Shown: positions 62,913 to 64,000 of the stretch, one piece after another
Numbering within the stretch: position 1 is the first letter of the stretch
Layout: each line of letters opens with the position of its first letter
DNA from: Maniola hyperantus
Taxonomy: Eukaryota > Arthropoda > Insecta > Lepidoptera > Nymphalidae
Assembly: GCF_902806685.2 (NCBI RefSeq)
Contig: NC_048557.2
Span: 11,045,554 to 11,109,553 of the forward strand
Length of the DNA stretch: 64,000 nt
Direction: 5' to 3'
Program-made: the position numbers and the translations under genes
Notes under the pieces: model-generated
The model's input: only the letters and a program-made list of their open reading frames with translations
The model's database searches: none
Told to the model about the DNA's origin: nothing

Positions 62913-63371
62913 GTTGAAATAAACAGCACCAAACTATGATAAAAGGAATTTTGTGATTCGTTTACTTGTATACTTTCCCTATACTTGTAAGAATGTGACA
63001 TTGACACATAACCTCCAATTTTTTGTGACGTGACAAATGTCTTTGATGCTTTGTGATTTTTTAAACTGGTTTTACGGCTCTGGATTCTAGCTTTTTTGAG
63101 CCTAATGCTTTGTGAATTGTGAACAATTATTGTGAATAGAACAAAGGCTGCCAGCAAATAAAATCTCCTCAATTTTAGGGAATATATTGAAAATGTCAAT
63201 GTTGAAAGTCCGAGTAAGTTTTATCTCATTATAAATAAATGAGAAATTGGGAAAGCTATCATTGTTTCCAAATCGATAAAAAATAATAAGAACCATTGAT
63301 AGGTCATGGACTTGCAACCTATCGTGTTTAGCTAGTCAAATACCTACCTACTATATACCTAATTATCTAGT
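62913..63371 (-). promoter_or_regulatory. UFM1 5' leader and promoter region
   Basis: The UFM1 start codon begins at 62912, so the leader and promoter must lie here or beyond. A 98-codon minus-strand frame crosses this region but has no recognisable motif. No convincing TATA box was identified. Confidence 0.35.
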
Positions 63372-63541
63372 AGGTATAAGTCCCGCAAATGTCTATAGCG
63401 CTGAAATCATGTCTCATTAACATCGAAATGACGTCAGCTGAAATAAAAATAGGTACCTATACCATCAGTACGAAACTTCAGTCTAGAGCTGACGTCACTA
63501 AAATGGCGGCCACGTGCATTAGCAATTTGCGGGACTTATAG
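63372..63541. mobile_element. CRE/YY1-motif MITE, copy 4
   Basis: The TIRs are ggtataagtcccgcaaat and atttgcgggacttata. The interior has aaatgacgtcagctg and gctgacgtcactaaaatggc ggccac. It lies about 460-630 bp upstream of the UFM1 start codon. Confidence 0.85.
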
Positions 63542-64000
63542 CCTAGCATAGTACCTAGCTAATACCTAGCGTCTGGCTAACGAAACTTTCGTTATGATCA
63601 TGATGACACTCACAGACCACTATTACTCCCATAGACTATACGTATAATAACTGAATACCTTCTGAATACCTACTCCTACGACTGGAGAAGCGCGGCAAAT
63701 TTAAAAAATATCAGAATGGCAAATATAAAGTTAGTATAAACCTTGATTTCGTAAAACCTGCATCAATCAGTATTGAGTGATTGGCTGAATTTGTGCAATT
63801 CTTGTCGCAAAAATGCATTGTAGCCTCATTCAATTCATTCAATTGTAGATCATTGCAGTGAGCGAGCAACAACCAATCAGGAGGTGATTGCTATCGTGAC
63901 ATTGTAGCTGTCATTCTACCGCAATCAAGCAGCTAATTTTGATAGAACAGGAAATAAAAGTACCTAAGTAATTCTAAAGTATTAGCCTTTATTTATTTCC
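63542..64000. repeat. Repeat-like flank
   Basis: 63780-63905 resembles the palindrome spacer at 4060-4175 (ttggctgaatttgtgcaatt, aaccaatcaggaggtgattg). The rest is unassigned. No gene is supported. Confidence 0.5.

Noticed and set aside
62903..63199. 98-codon minus-strand ORF over the UFM1 leader
   Set aside because: It overlaps the UFM1 start-codon exon, has no recognisable domain and no splice logic. It is likely a chance frame in AT-rich DNA.

Overview
This window is nuclear DNA from an insect, almost certainly a moth or butterfly (Lepidoptera). The genes are intron-rich with canonical eukaryotic splice sites. More than half of the sequence is interspersed repeats of the kinds that fill lepidopteran genomes: tRNA-derived SINEs, short Helitron-like elements carrying the 'gcgacttcgtccgcg' signature, truncated non-LTR retrotransposons ending in (ATC)n, and many fold-back MITEs. 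There is no bacterial or viral gene content. All exon models below were assembled by hand from reading frame, splice signals and phase, and none was checked against transcripts.

Layout. 1-6450: repeats, an orphan exon that looks like the start of a THAP zinc finger (1362-1441), and a 3.6 kb inverted cluster of Helitron-like elements (2499-6098). 6502-48768 (+): cramped (SANT-domain chromatin protein), 19 coding exons, predicted 1073 aa. Its 22 kb first intron contains an acid-lipase gene on the opposite strand (7970-25073, -). 49886-56541 (+): ALG11, 9 exons, 486 aa. 58122-62912 (-): UFM1, 4 coding exons, 87 aa. UFM1 intron 2 contains an intronless 313-aa ORF on the same strand (61646-62587), which resembles the Fanconi anaemia core-complex protein FANCF.

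The four confident genes are housekeeping or secretory and do not form a pathway: chromatin and histone-gene regulation (cramped), ER N-glycan precursor assembly (ALG11), ufmylation (UFM1) and extracellular or lysosomal lipid hydrolysis (lipase).

The most unusual structural theme is repeated local copying of exon pieces into the adjacent intron or flank. A cramped exon with its splice donor exists in about 16 near-identical 138-bp tandem copies. Decayed copies also follow cramped exon 10, cramped exon 17, ALG11 exon 4 and the lipase terminal exon. A short inverted exon fragment lies near lipase exon 6. Several mobile elements end within about 5-30 bp of splice sites.
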